A stretch of 38,876 bases of DNA from a bacterium (GCA_030538155.1 JAUNUN010000029.1:1-38876), one strand, 5' to 3'. Positions 7,220-16,239 are shown, counted from the stretch's first letter. A program made the numbers and translations. Notes: generated by a model not told the origin, from the sequence alone.

Positions 7220-9438
7220 GCAGCCACTCTCTTCGCTCCGTCCGTATTGCAGGCGCGGGCATCGTCAGCGCCCTGGGAGAGGGGCTTGCAGCCACGGAAG
7301 CCTCCCTGCGGCAGGCTCAGAGCTGCCTTGGACGGCCCGACATTTTTCCGCTCTTACAGGGAAAGAGCCTGCCGGCCGGGCAGGCTCTTTTTCAGGAAGA
7401 CCCTGCAAGCCCCTTGCCGCGCACGCACCAGTTGGCCCTGCGGGCGGCAGAGCAGGCAATGAGTGGCTCAAAGGGTGGCTGCGCGCATGCGCCGGATGCG
7501 GTTATCCTCGGCTGTACCACCGGCGGCATGCTGACTACGGAAACCCTGCTCCTGGGCCGGGCCGCCACGCCAAGCTCCTGCCGCTACCATGGCTTGCATA
7601 CGGTAACCGCTGCAGTCGCGAGCCGGGTGCGTTGCAGCGGGCCTGCGCTCACTGTTTCCACCGCCTGTTCCTCCGGCGCCCTGGCCCTGGCCTTGGCCTT
7701 GAGATTATTGCGCAGCGGCCGGGCCAAGTGCGTTCTGGCCGGAGGCGTGGATTCCCTCTGCCGTCTGACCTTCTTTGGCTTCCATTCCCTGCAACTGGTT
7801 GATGCCGACGGCCCCAAACCCTTGGATCGCCGCCGTCGCGGCATGGCGGTTGCGGAAGGCGCGGCCATGCTCCTCTTGAGTACGGCAGAGGAGGATGTGG
7901 AGGGCGTTGAGGACCTGGCGTTTGTTGAACTCCTGGGCGCGGGCCTCTCCTGTGATGCCCATCACCCGGCCTCACCCCATCCACAGGGCGACGGCGCTCT
8001 GGCTGCCATGCGCTCCGCCCTGGCAGATGCGGGCCTTAATCCGCAGGATATTGACTACATCAACCTGCACGGCACCGGCACAGTGGAAAATGATCTGGCC
8101 GAGGCCCGGGCCATCCAGCGTCTCTTTGATGGGGCAGCGGTGCCGCCGCTCTCTTCCATCAAGGGCGCAAGCGGCCACAGCCTGGCTGCAGCCGGCGCAA
8201 TCGAGGCGGTGGTTTCGGCCCTTGCTTTAAGCAGAGGCTTTATTCCGGCCAACACCGGTTTTGAGGAGTTCGATCCCGCCCTGGACCTGAACCCGCAAAA
8301 ACACGTGCAAGACAAACCCCTGCACGCGCTACTCTCCAATTCCTTTGGCTTTGGCGGCAACAATGCTGCACTGGTGCTGGCCAGGGTCGGAGCCTTTCAG
8401 CCGCCTGCAGAACCTGCCGCTCCTTTGCCCGCCTTGGCGGTGCACGGCTGCGCCTGTTTGACCGGCGCGGGCGATCTTGCCGCCACCCTGGCCAGGCTTG
8501 AGGCCGGGCAAAACTGTACGGGCAGGGTGGATGAGGCGGCCTCTTGTGCAAGCCTGCCGCCCAAACAAATACGCCGTTTGAAGCGTCTGGCCCGCCTGAG
8601 CCTTAGCCTGGCGGCAGAGGTGCTGCCGGAAGAGGAGCGTACTTCTGTGCATTCAATCTTTATGGGAACCGGCTGGGGCGCGCTTTCCGAGACCGCCGAC
8701 TTCCTGGCCCGGCTTGAGGAAAGCGGGCAGCAGTTTCCCAGCCCCACGGATTTCATCGGTTCGGTGCACAACAGCCCGGCAGGGCAGATTGCCCTCTTTC
8801 TGAACGCCAGGGGCGCGAACGTAACGACGAGCGGTGGAGAACAGTCCTTTGAACAGGCCTGCTTTAGTGCGCAACTGCTTGCCTGTCAGGGAGAGCGCTC
8901 CGCTCTGCTCCTGGCTGCGGACGAGGCCCATGCCTCTTGGTCGCCCATGCTGGATGCGAGCTTTGGCCCTGAAAACACCGGCCCGGGAAGCGCGCCTGCC
9001 GATGGCGGCGGCATCCTCTGGTTGAAGCGGCAAAGGCAGGGGGCCATGGCGCTTATCAGGCATTGCCTGCTCTACTCCAGTCCCGAGGCCATGCCGCAAC
9101 TGCCGGCAGACTTGGGTGGCGAAGGAGATTTGTGCAGCCGTATCGGCTTGGTTATGGCGGGTTTTTCTCAGCAAGAACATGATTTGGCTCAAGTTCAGTT
9201 GCAAAGTTTACACCAGATCTGTGGGACAGATGTGCCGGTCTGGTTCTACCGTGATGCCCTGGGCCACTTCGCTTCGGCCTCGGCAGTGGCGGCAGCACTG
9301 GCCGTCTCCTTCCTGCAGCGCGGTACTGCCCCGGCCTGTGCCGACGGCACAGGCCGTCCTCTTGATCTGTCAAACAAGTCCGTGCTCCTGCTCGGCCTGG
9401 GCCAAAGTCTGAGCGCCATTGAGTTTGTCCGGCCATGA
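7216..9438 (+). CDS. Ketosynthase-chain length factor fusion (KS-CLF)
   Basis: This 740-residue protein starts with TTG overlapping the ACP stop (TTGA). Residues 5-395 are a complete beta-ketoacyl synthase with Cys151 (TACSSG), His285 (HGTGT), Lys316 and His321 (KGASGHS). Residues 405-735 resemble the Ketoacyl-synt_2 / chain-length-factor family: IFMGTGWGAL, then PTDFIGSVHNSPAGQ, and TTSGGEQSFEQ where the nucleophile would be, so the active cysteine is lost. In type II polyketide and aryl polyene systems KS and CLF are separate chains that form a heterodimer setting chain length; here they are joined head to tail. The stop overlaps the next radical SAM gene by 4 bp. Confidence 0.9.
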   Translation: MSSHSLRSVRIAGAGIVSALGEGLAATEASLRQAQSCLGRPDIFPLLQGKSLPAGQALFQEDPASPLPRTHQLALRAAEQAMSGSKGGCAHAPDAVILGCTTGGMLTTETLLLGRAATPSSCRYHGLHTVTAAVASRVRCSGPALTVSTACSSGALALALALRLLRSGRAKCVLAGGVDSLCRLTFFGFHSLQLVDADGPKPLDRRRRGMAVAEGAAMLLLSTAEEDVEGVEDLAFVELLGAGLSCDAHHPASPHPQGDGALAAMRSALADAGLNPQDIDYINLHGTGTVENDLAEARAIQRLFDGAAVPPLSSIKGASGHSLAAAGAIEAVVSALALSRGFIPANTGFEEFDPALDLNPQKHVQDKPLHALLSNSFGFGGNNAALVLARVGAFQPPAEPAAPLPALAVHGCACLTGAGDLAATLARLEAGQNCTGRVDEAASCASLPPKQIRRLKRLARLSLSLAAEVLPEEERTSVHSIFMGTGWGALSETADFLARLEESGQQFPSPTDFIGSVHNSPAGQIALFLNARGANVTTSGGEQSFEQACFSAQLLACQGERSALLLAADEAHASWSPMLDASFGPENTGPGSAPADGGGILWLKRQRQGAMALIRHCLLYSSPEAMPQLPADLGGEGDLCSRIGLVMAGFSQQEHDLAQVQLQSLHQICGTDVPVWFYRDALGHFASASAVAAALAVSFLQRGTAPACADGTGRPLDLSNKSVLLLGLGQSLSAIEFVRP

Positions 9439-10778
9439 GGGTGCTTTTGCTCTCTCCCAACACCCTGACCGTGCCCTACCCGGTGTACCCGCTGGGGTTG
9501 GACTATGTGGCCGGAACTCTGGACCCGAAGCATCAGGTGCAGCGCTTTGATTTGAACTGCGCCGGCCTAGAGGGGTTGGCCCTTCTGCTGCAGGATTTTA
9601 AGCCTGAGGTCATCGGCATTGCCTGCCGCAATATTGACAACACCGAGGCCGGCTCTCCCCGTTTTTTTCTGGACCAGTACCGCGACCTGGTGCAGTGGCT
9701 GCGTCGGCACAGTCAGGCCCTGCTGGTCTGCGGCGGCAGCGGTTTTACCATCATGCCCGAGGCAGTCTATGCCGCCCTGGAGGTGGACTACGGCATTGCC
9801 GGTGAAGGCGAGCGTTTTGCCCTCTTGGTGGATGTCCTAGAACGAGGTGGAGATTTGTCCGGCATCCCCGGCCTGATCGGGCCGGGCGGCCTGAGCCGGC
9901 CTGCCTTGCCTTGGCCGGGTGCGCGCAAACGCAGCCTGGCGCCTGCGGAACAACGAGATTTTTACCTTGAACGCGGCGGCATGCTCAGCCTGCAGACCAA
10001 GCGCGGCTGCTCCTTTCGCTGCATCTACTGTCCCTACCCGCACATCGAAGGGCGCAGCCATCGCCTCGTGCCTGCGGAAGAGGTGGCTGCAACTGCCCTT
10101 GCCCTGGAAGAGGCAGGGGCGAAGTACCTCTTTATCACCGACTCTGCCTTTAACTCCGATCTCCGCCACAGTCTGGCCGTTGCCCGCGCCTTCAAGGCCG
10201 GCGGCCTGACTATCCCCTGGGGTGCCTTCTTTGCTCCGCTCAGGCCAAGTGAGCACTACTTTGCAACCATGGCCGAGGCAGGCTGTCGCCATGTGGAGTT
10301 CGGCACCGAATCGCTTTCAAGGACCATGCTGCAGAGCTACCGCAAACCCTTTAGTCCTGAAGATGTGTATGCCGCCCACGAAAGCGCCAAGGCAGCCGGG
10401 CTGCATGTGGCCCACTACTTTCTTTTGGGTGGGCCGGGCGAAAGTGCTGCAACCGTGCAGGAAAGCCTTGAGCGCATCGAATTGCTTCAGGCTGCGGCCC
10501 TGTTCTTCTTTATCGGCATCCGCATCTATCCCGGCACCGGCCTCCATGATATTGCTGTGCAGCGTGGCAAGATCGATGCCCGCACCGATCTCCTGTATCC
10601 GGTATTTTACAGCCCCAGTGCCATTGAGCGCAGCGAGATCGAGGCCATGGTGCTCAAACAGGCCAGGGGCCGCATTAATTGGCTGGTGGGCTCCGGCGGG
10701 GAGGCGGCCGCCACCCTGGTGAGCCGGATGCATGCGCGTGGCCGCATTGGTCCCTTGTGGGAGCATCTTGCCCGTTAA
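9435..10778 (+). CDS. B12-binding-domain radical SAM protein (lipid type)
   Basis: This 447-residue protein starts LLLSPNTLTVPYPVYPLGL, a common opening of B12-binding radical SAM proteins. A Rossmann-like N-terminal domain follows (about 1-135, ending GIAGEGERFALL). The radical SAM core has Cys192, Cys196 and Cys199 (CSFRCIYC), and a later HVEFGTESLS strand is typical of the Elp3/B12 type. It overlaps the KS-CLF gene by 4 bp (ATGA), so it is made with the chain-building enzyme. It is only distantly similar to the radical SAM protein at 2809-4080, so the two probably act on different positions or steps. Substrate unknown. Confidence 0.88.
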   Translation: MRVLLLSPNTLTVPYPVYPLGLDYVAGTLDPKHQVQRFDLNCAGLEGLALLLQDFKPEVIGIACRNIDNTEAGSPRFFLDQYRDLVQWLRRHSQALLVCGGSGFTIMPEAVYAALEVDYGIAGEGERFALLVDVLERGGDLSGIPGLIGPGGLSRPALPWPGARKRSLAPAEQRDFYLERGGMLSLQTKRGCSFRCIYCPYPHIEGRSHRLVPAEEVAATALALEEAGAKYLFITDSAFNSDLRHSLAVARAFKAGGLTIPWGAFFAPLRPSEHYFATMAEAGCRHVEFGTESLSRTMLQSYRKPFSPEDVYAAHESAKAAGLHVAHYFLLGGPGESAATVQESLERIELLQAAALFFFIGIRIYPGTGLHDIAVQRGKIDARTDLLYPVFYSPSAIERSEIEAMVLKQARGRINWLVGSGGEAAATLVSRMHARGRIGPLWEHLAR

Positions 10779-10800
10779 TTCCATTGCCATCTCAAATTCC

Positions 10801-10834
10801 TTGTTCCATTTCTGTTGATCCGAAAACGGAACAA
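10801..10834. other. Inverted repeat in an AT-richer operon gap
   Basis: TTGTTCC (10801-10807) and GGAACAA (10828-10834) form a perfect 7-bp stem with a 20-nt loop. It lies in the only long gap (183 bp, 10779-10961) of the otherwise overlapping plus-strand operon. The gap is noticeably AT-richer than its surroundings. It could be an internal regulatory site or the remnant of a lost gene. No T-tract follows, so it is not a standard terminator. Confidence 0.35.
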
Positions 10835-10961
10835 ATGGCGCAAGATAATGGCAGCCAAACAAACGGCAAAGAAGAATTTCTTGCTTTTTTGTACAAATAC
10901 AGGTGTACTACCCAGCTCTTGATGCAGGCATGGGTATTGCCGCTATTTTTCATGGACAGGG

Positions 10962-11591
10962 GTGAATGCCTTGTGGTATGCAATGTCCGCGCCCGAGCGC
11001 AGTATATCAGGAGAAATTCACGCCCAGGTACGGGTGCGGGCGGATTCACGCTGGTTTAGCGGCCATTTCCCGGACTTGCCCGTCCTGCCCGCCATCGCCC
11101 AGGTCAGCATGGTGGTGGACATGGTGGCCAGGGCCACGGTCACGCCGCTCTATCTCAAGAAAGCAAGCAGAATCAAGTTTAAACAGCTGGTTGCTCCGGA
11201 TTGCGAACTCACCCTGCAGGCCTGGGCCGGGGCGGAGCAGAACCAGTACAGGTATCGTATCAGTGAAGGCTTAGATGAGGTGTCCAGCGGCACCCTTGTT
11301 TTGGCCCATAAGGATGTAAGAGAGCATATGCAGCACGAGAAAAGCGCCACAACCATCCGGATTGCGGAAATCGTTATCAATGAGTTGAAGCTGGAAGATG
11401 TCAGCCCCGAAACCTTTGATCCGGATCTGGATCTGGTGGACGAGGTGGGCATCGACAGTATGGATCTGGCCACCATCGCCCTGGTCATCCGCGATGAGTT
11501 CGGCATCCGCATCGATGAGGACGACTACCCCAAGCTCACCACCCTGCGCATTATCGCGGGCTACATCGACGAGAAAAAGAACGAAGCATGA
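10962..11591 (+). CDS. Hotdog dehydratase (ApeI/FabZ-like)-ACP fusion
   Basis: This 209-residue two-domain protein has a hotdog domain at residues 15-117 with WFSGHFPDLPVLPAIAQV (His35), matching the FabZ/ApeI signature HFPGxPxxPG. The glutamate that FabZ has 14 residues after this histidine is serine here, so catalysis may differ. Residues 130-205 form an acyl carrier domain with VGIDSMDLATI, Ser166 being the pantetheine site. The start is uncertain: GTG at 10962 has a purine-rich GGACAGG just upstream, and ATG at 10983 is the alternative. The stop overlaps the next radical SAM gene by 4 bp. Carrying a dehydratase and an ACP in one chain could channel the dehydration step. Confidence 0.85.
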   Translation: MNALWYAMSAPERSISGEIHAQVRVRADSRWFSGHFPDLPVLPAIAQVSMVVDMVARATVTPLYLKKASRIKFKQLVAPDCELTLQAWAGAEQNQYRYRISEGLDEVSSGTLVLAHKDVREHMQHEKSATTIRIAEIVINELKLEDVSPETFDPDLDLVDEVGIDSMDLATIALVIRDEFGIRIDEDDYPKLTTLRIIAGYIDEKKNEA

Positions 11592-12673
11592 CGACGAACG
11601 TGCAGGCTCCCGCAAGCTCCGGTTCCTGCAAATTCAGTGACATCCTCGCCGAGCCCGCCATCCGGGCGCGCTGGGAAAAGGTGCGCAAATACTTTTTCCT
11701 GCGTGAGTCTACCTATGACATGACCAACCGCTGCAACATCCGCTGCGAGGGGTGCTACTATTTCAACGGCGAAAAGCATCTCGCGGCTGAGGAGCGGGAT
11801 CCCTCTGCCTGGCGGGCCTTGATGGCCCAAGAAAAGGAGCGCGGCATTACCTTTGTCGTCCTGGCAGGGGCCGAGCCCTCCCTGGTGCCGGAACTGTGTC
11901 GGGTCTGCTATGAGACCATCCCCCTGGGCGCGATTGCCACCAATGGCCTCAAACCTATCCCCCGTGATATTGATTACCGCATCCATATTTCGGTGTGGGG
12001 TAATGATGCGGCCGGCCTCGCGGTGCGCAGGGCGCCGGACATGCTCAAACGGCAGATGGAACTTTACCGAGATGATGCCCGCGCCGTCTTCATCTATACC
12101 TTTACCCCGCAGAACATAGCCCAGGCTGAAGAGGTCACCCGCATTTTGGCGGAAAACGGCCGGCGCATCAGCTTCAACATGTTCTCCGCCCCGGTGGGCT
12201 ACAGTGGCAAACTGCGCCACAATACAGCTAGTCTGGCTGCTACCGCCGAGATGATGGCGGGCCTTCTTGAGCGCTACCCCAAGACCGTGCTTTACTCGCC
12301 CTACAACATCATGGTGCATACCCATGGCTTGGGGCTGCACGATCTCTTCTCCTGTCCCTATCCGCGCCGGAATGCCTCCACCGATGTGGGCCTGGGCCGC
12401 AGTTTCCGCCAGTATCGCACCGATCTGGGCTGGGATCGCGCCGCCGCCTGCTGCGTGCCCGATACCGACTGCGCCGATTGCCGCCACTATGCTGCCGGCA
12501 GCGCCGTGGTCACCGCCCGCATGTACCGCCACGCCAACGATCTCCAGTCCTTTGCCGCCTGGCTCGACTATGTGGATACCTATCTTGCGGTCTGGGTGCG
12601 GCACTACGAAAAAGGTCCCAATCTCTGCCCTGCCGGCGCGGCCGTGCCGGCCAAGGAAGATGCCTTGAGTTAA
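11588..12673 (+). CDS. Radical SAM protein with C-terminal Cys cluster, paralogue 1
   Basis: This 361-residue radical SAM protein has its cluster motif CNIRCEGC at Cys49, Cys53 and Cys56. A C-terminal cysteine set (CCVPDTDCADC, about 295-305) probably binds an auxiliary iron-sulfur cluster or zinc. It is clearly related to the next gene: both have an opening of the form Y-D-x-T-x-R-C-N, a G-x-E-P-(S/T)-L strand, an SxWG(N/D) segment and the C-terminal CC-x6/7-C-x2-C pattern. No B12-binding domain is present. The gene is coupled to the hotdog-ACP gene by a 4-bp overlap, placing it in the lipid pathway. Reaction unknown; ring closure, desaturation or hydrogen abstraction on an ACP-bound chain are possible. 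Confidence 0.85.
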   Translation: MTTNVQAPASSGSCKFSDILAEPAIRARWEKVRKYFFLRESTYDMTNRCNIRCEGCYYFNGEKHLAAEERDPSAWRALMAQEKERGITFVVLAGAEPSLVPELCRVCYETIPLGAIATNGLKPIPRDIDYRIHISVWGNDAAGLAVRRAPDMLKRQMELYRDDARAVFIYTFTPQNIAQAEEVTRILAENGRRISFNMFSAPVGYSGKLRHNTASLAATAEMMAGLLERYPKTVLYSPYNIMVHTHGLGLHDLFSCPYPRRNASTDVGLGRSFRQYRTDLGWDRAAACCVPDTDCADCRHYAAGSAVVTARMYRHANDLQSFAAWLDYVDTYLAVWVRHYEKGPNLCPAGAAVPAKEDALS

Positions 12674-12677
12674 TGTC

Positions 12678-13676
12678 ATGAAAACAGTGAGTTCCCTCCT
12701 GGATCCGGACTGGTACCAGCGCTATAAGAAAATTTCCCGGCTCAATATCCGTAGTTCCATCTACGATGTCACCGATCGCTGCAATCTGCGCTGCAAGGGC
12801 TGCTTCTTCTTTTCTTCGGGCGAGCACAAGGCGGCCCAGGAGGAAAAAGATATCGACAAGTGGCACGCCTTTGTCGAGGCCGAGATGGCGCGCGGCGTCA
12901 ACCTGGCCATCTTGATCGGTGGCGAACCGACCCTCTGCCTGGACCGGGTGGAGGCCTTCTACCGCCGCCTGCCCACCTTCTGTGCCACCAATGGTCTGAT
13001 CAAGGTTCCCCGCGACCGTTTCCCGGACATGATGGTGGGTATTTCCCTTTGGGGTGACGAGGAAGACGAAACCATCCTGCGCGGCAAAAACACCTTCAAG
13101 ATCTCCAGCGCCAACTACGCGGGCGACCCGCATGCCTACTACCTCTTCACCATCACCCCCAAGCAACTGGGCAAGTGTGAGAAGATTGTGCGCAAGATCA
13201 GGGACGTGGGCCTGAAGGTGCACATGCAGCTTTTGTCCAACGATGAGGGCGTGGACGGTTTTTCCTGGCAGCCGCAGGAACTGGTTGCGGTGCGCGCCGA
13301 GATGGACGGCCTGCTTGACGCCTACCCCGAAACCGTGATCTCCAGCAAATACTACCATGAGATCATCACCACCGGCCGCATGCAGGGGCGTCCCTTCGGC
13401 TGGATGGAATGCCCTTCGGTGACCATCTATGCCGACAACCGTGAGCCCCAGCCCAAACGGCTGACCAACTTCGTGCGCTGGGCCTCGGATCTGCGCACCA
13501 CTCATCGCTGCTGCACCTCGGAGACCCGCGACTGTTCCACCTGCAAGGATGGTGCCGCCCACATGAGCTGGGTGATGGTGAACAAGCGGGCACACATGAA
13601 CAGCAGCAAAGATCTGCAGAACTGGATCGAGGTCTACGAGATGTTTGCCAAGCTCTATCAGTTCCTTCCCTGGTAA
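12678..13676 (+). CDS. Radical SAM protein with C-terminal Cys cluster, paralogue 2
   Basis: This 332-residue radical SAM protein has CNLRCKGC at Cys35, Cys39 and Cys42, a LIGGEPTL strand, and the C-terminal cluster CCTSETRDCSTC (about 285-297). It is a tandem paralogue of the preceding gene, 4 bp downstream. The pair probably arose by duplication, and its products may act together or in sequence. The closely spaced upstream stop and the KS gene starting 5 bp downstream keep it within the operon. Family is firm; substrate and reaction are not known. Confidence 0.86.
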   Translation: MKTVSSLLDPDWYQRYKKISRLNIRSSIYDVTDRCNLRCKGCFFFSSGEHKAAQEEKDIDKWHAFVEAEMARGVNLAILIGGEPTLCLDRVEAFYRRLPTFCATNGLIKVPRDRFPDMMVGISLWGDEEDETILRGKNTFKISSANYAGDPHAYYLFTITPKQLGKCEKIVRKIRDVGLKVHMQLLSNDEGVDGFSWQPQELVAVRAEMDGLLDAYPETVISSKYYHEIITTGRMQGRPFGWMECPSVTIYADNREPQPKRLTNFVRWASDLRTTHRCCTSETRDCSTCKDGAAHMSWVMVNKRAHMNSSKDLQNWIEVYEMFAKLYQFLPW

Positions 13677-13681
13677 GGCGC

Positions 13682-14944
13682 ATGCACGGTCAGGGGCCGG
13701 TGGTTATCGGCTATGATTGTATCTCACCGCTGGGTCTGGAACTGGAGCAGCAGTGGCAGCGGGCGCTTGAGGGTGAAAGCGGTATCGGCGTGCTCACCCG
13801 TTTTGAGGGCGGGCCTGATTTTCCGGTACGCATCGCCGGGCAGTTGCCGGATATCGACCAGCTTGACTATCCTTTTCTTGCGGCCCGGCAGCAGGCCATG
13901 TGGCGTTCGCCGGTCTTCAAATATGCGCTTCTGGTGGTGGAGCGCGCCCTTGCCCGCAGCGGTATCCGGATCAACAACGGTATCGACAAAGACCTGGCCC
14001 CACGGGTGGCGGTGACCTTCAGCTCCGCCGTGGGCGGGGTGGATGCCCTCTTGGAGGCGGATCGCCAGTGGCAGGAGAAGGGAAAATTGCCGCATCCCTA
14101 TGCCAATCCCAACTCCTGCATCAATATGGTCAGCGGCAAGGTGGCCATGTACACCGGCGCGACCGGGCCGGTTATGTCCACCATCAGCGCCTGCGCAACC
14201 GGGCTCAGCTCGGTGCTCACCGGGGCTATGCTGCTGGCTCTTGGGCGGGCGGATGTGGCGATTTGCGGGGCCGTGGACTGCGCTGTGGTGGCGCCCATCA
14301 CCGCTGGTTTTTACACCATGAACGGCATCTTCATTGCCGGGAAGGATGAGGAAGATCTGCGGCCCCAGGCCGCAAGTCGCCCCTTTTCCGTGCACCGGCG
14401 CGGCTTTGTCCTCTCGGAAGGGGCCGGGGCCATCATCCTCTGCAGCCGCGACTTTGCCAGGGCCCATGGCCTGAACTGGGCTATCGAGCTGGCAGGCTGG
14501 GGCATGAGTTCAGACGCCCATCATCCGGTGCTGCCCTTTGCTCCCACCATCGAGCAGTGCATGCACATCGCCCTGGCCGATGCCGCTGTGAGCCGGGAAG
14601 AAATTGCGGCGGTCAATGCCCATGCCACGGCCACCAGGGCCGGTGATACAACCGAGTACCAGGCCCTGCGAGCGGTTTTTGGCGACAATTTGCCGCCGCT
14701 TTGCGCCAACAAGTCGATTATCGGCCATGCCATGGGGGCATCCAGCGCTATTGAAACCATCTTGGCCCTGCGCGGCATGGAGGAAGGCCTGCTGCCGCCC
14801 ACCATCAACTACCGGCCCGACCTGGAAATGGAGCTGGACTGTGTTGCGGAAGGCAAGCGGCCGCTTGCGCAGGAATTTGTCATGAAGAATGCCTTTGGCT
14901 TTGGCGGATGCAATGCCTGTGCCATTTTCAGGCGCTGTCATTGA
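13682..14944 (+). CDS. Beta-ketoacyl-ACP synthase (FabF-like) 1
   Basis: This 420-residue ketosynthase has all expected catalytic residues: Cys171 (SACATG), His314 (in HATATRAGD, where most FabF proteins have HGTST), Lys344 and His349 (NKSIIGHAMG). The glycine-rich C-terminal NAFGFGGCN loop is present. The HATAT variant keeps the histidine but changes the adjacent residues, which marks it off from the next KS and may reflect a different substrate. It lies 5 bp after the second tandem radical SAM gene. Together with the KS-CLF and the following KS, the locus has three active condensing enzymes. Confidence 0.92.
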   Translation: MHGQGPVVIGYDCISPLGLELEQQWQRALEGESGIGVLTRFEGGPDFPVRIAGQLPDIDQLDYPFLAARQQAMWRSPVFKYALLVVERALARSGIRINNGIDKDLAPRVAVTFSSAVGGVDALLEADRQWQEKGKLPHPYANPNSCINMVSGKVAMYTGATGPVMSTISACATGLSSVLTGAMLLALGRADVAICGAVDCAVVAPITAGFYTMNGIFIAGKDEEDLRPQAASRPFSVHRRGFVLSEGAGAIILCSRDFARAHGLNWAIELAGWGMSSDAHHPVLPFAPTIEQCMHIALADAAVSREEIAAVNAHATATRAGDTTEYQALRAVFGDNLPPLCANKSIIGHAMGASSAIETILALRGMEEGLLPPTINYRPDLEMELDCVAEGKRPLAQEFVMKNAFGFGGCNACAIFRRCH

Positions 14945-14973
14945 AGCTGCCCCGGTTTGAGACTGATCTGAGC

Positions 14974-16239
14974 ATGCAGAGACCAAAGAACAGAAGGGTT
15001 GTGGTTGCCGGTTATGCGACCGCTACGGCGCTGGCTAGTGATTTTGCCGCTACCTGGCGGCGCGTCCTGGCAGGGGAGGCGGGTTTTCGTCGTTTGAGCC
15101 GCTGCCGGGTGGAGACCCGCAGCAATGTGGTGGGCGAGATTCCGGACTGGGATCCGGCCAAACTGCCCACGGTCAATGCCAAGGAGGCCTCGGTGTGGAA
15201 TGCGGGCTATGTCTTCCTCACCGTGGAGATGTGCCGCCAGGCCCTGGCCGATGCCGGGCTGGTCATGGACGGGGAGAGCGCGCCCCGCACCGCCTGTCTG
15301 ATCGGTTCCGCGCTCAACGGTTCCGATGCCTACCGCATTGCCATGGGCAACTATCTGGAGCACGGCCCGCTCAAGGTGAGCCCCTACCTCCTGCCCAATC
15401 TCTGCGCCAATCTGCCTGCGGGCAAGGCGGGTATGGAACTGGGCTTTACCGGGCCCATCATCTCCCCACAGGGAGCCTGTGCCTCGGGCAACCACGCCAT
15501 TGGCCTGGCCGCCCGCATGATCCGCGACGGCGATGCGGATTTCGCCTTGGCCGGGGGGGTGGAAACCTGCCTCATTCCCGAGATCATCCTGGGTTTCACC
15601 AATATGCTCGCCACCATCAAGGTGGGTGAGAAAGACCGGGCCTTCAGCGATCCGCGCCAGGCTTCCCGTCCCTTCAGCCTGGACAGGAAAGGCTTTGTTC
15701 TGGCCGAGGGCGCGGGTGTGCTGGTGCTGGCTGCAGAAGAGGCGGCGGTGAGCCGAGGCCTGCAAGCGAAAGCCGAGGTTTTGGGCGTGGGCTGGAACTC
15801 GGATGCACACCACTTCACCCGCCCGAACCTGACCACTGTGGTGCAGTGCATGCGCGCAGCCATTGCCGATGCCGGGCTTGCACCGGCAGACATCGGCGCG
15901 ATCAATGCCCACGGCACCTCCACCAAGGCGGGCGACGGCACCGAGGCCGATTGTCTGCGCGAAATCTTTGGCGCGCACTTGGCCAAGATACCCATTTCGG
16001 CCAACAAGTCCCAGATAGGCCACAGCCTGGGTGCGGCCGCAGCCATCGAGGCGGCCCTGGCCATTGAATCCATGCAGCAGCAGGTAGTCTTGCCCACAGT
16101 CAATCATCTGCCCGACCCGGAGCTGGCGGATCTGGACGTGGTGCCGAACGAATTCCGCAGGCACAGCTACGAGCATGTGCTCAGCAATGCCTTTGGCTTT
16201 GGCGGCACCAACTGTTGCCTGGTCTTTCGAGGTCTCTAA
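14974..16239 (+). CDS. Beta-ketoacyl-ACP synthase (FabF-like) 2
   Basis: This 421-residue ketosynthase has Cys169 (GACASGNHA), His313 (HGTSTKAGD), Lys345 and His350 (NKSQIGHSLG) and the C-terminal NAFGFGGTN loop. The ATG at 14974 is chosen because the protein then starts a few residues before the first strand (RRVVVAGYATATA), as in FabF. A TTG at 14941 overlapping the previous stop (TTGA) is an alternative that fits the coupling style of this operon. The stop overlaps the thioesterase ATG by one base. It is one of two adjacent KS genes, and their divergence suggests separate roles such as priming and elongation. Confidence 0.92.
   Translation: MQRPKNRRVVVAGYATATALASDFAATWRRVLAGEAGFRRLSRCRVETRSNVVGEIPDWDPAKLPTVNAKEASVWNAGYVFLTVEMCRQALADAGLVMDGESAPRTACLIGSALNGSDAYRIAMGNYLEHGPLKVSPYLLPNLCANLPAGKAGMELGFTGPIISPQGACASGNHAIGLAARMIRDGDADFALAGGVETCLIPEIILGFTNMLATIKVGEKDRAFSDPRQASRPFSLDRKGFVLAEGAGVLVLAAEEAAVSRGLQAKAEVLGVGWNSDAHHFTRPNLTTVVQCMRAAIADAGLAPADIGAINAHGTSTKAGDGTEADCLREIFGAHLAKIPISANKSQIGHSLGAAAAIEAALAIESMQQQVVLPTVNHLPDPELADLDVVPNEFRRHSYEHVLSNAFGFGGTNCCLVFRGL

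Noticed and set aside
10834..11059. Possible small protein starting MAQDNGSQTNGKEE in the operon gap
   Set aside because: It overlaps the hotdog-ACP gene in another frame, has no ribosome binding site and loses any coherent pattern beyond the gap.
11561..13595. Two long minus-strand open frames opposite the tandem radical SAM genes
   Set aside because: No recognisable motifs, and the plus strand carries the CxxxCxxC enzymes with coupled starts.
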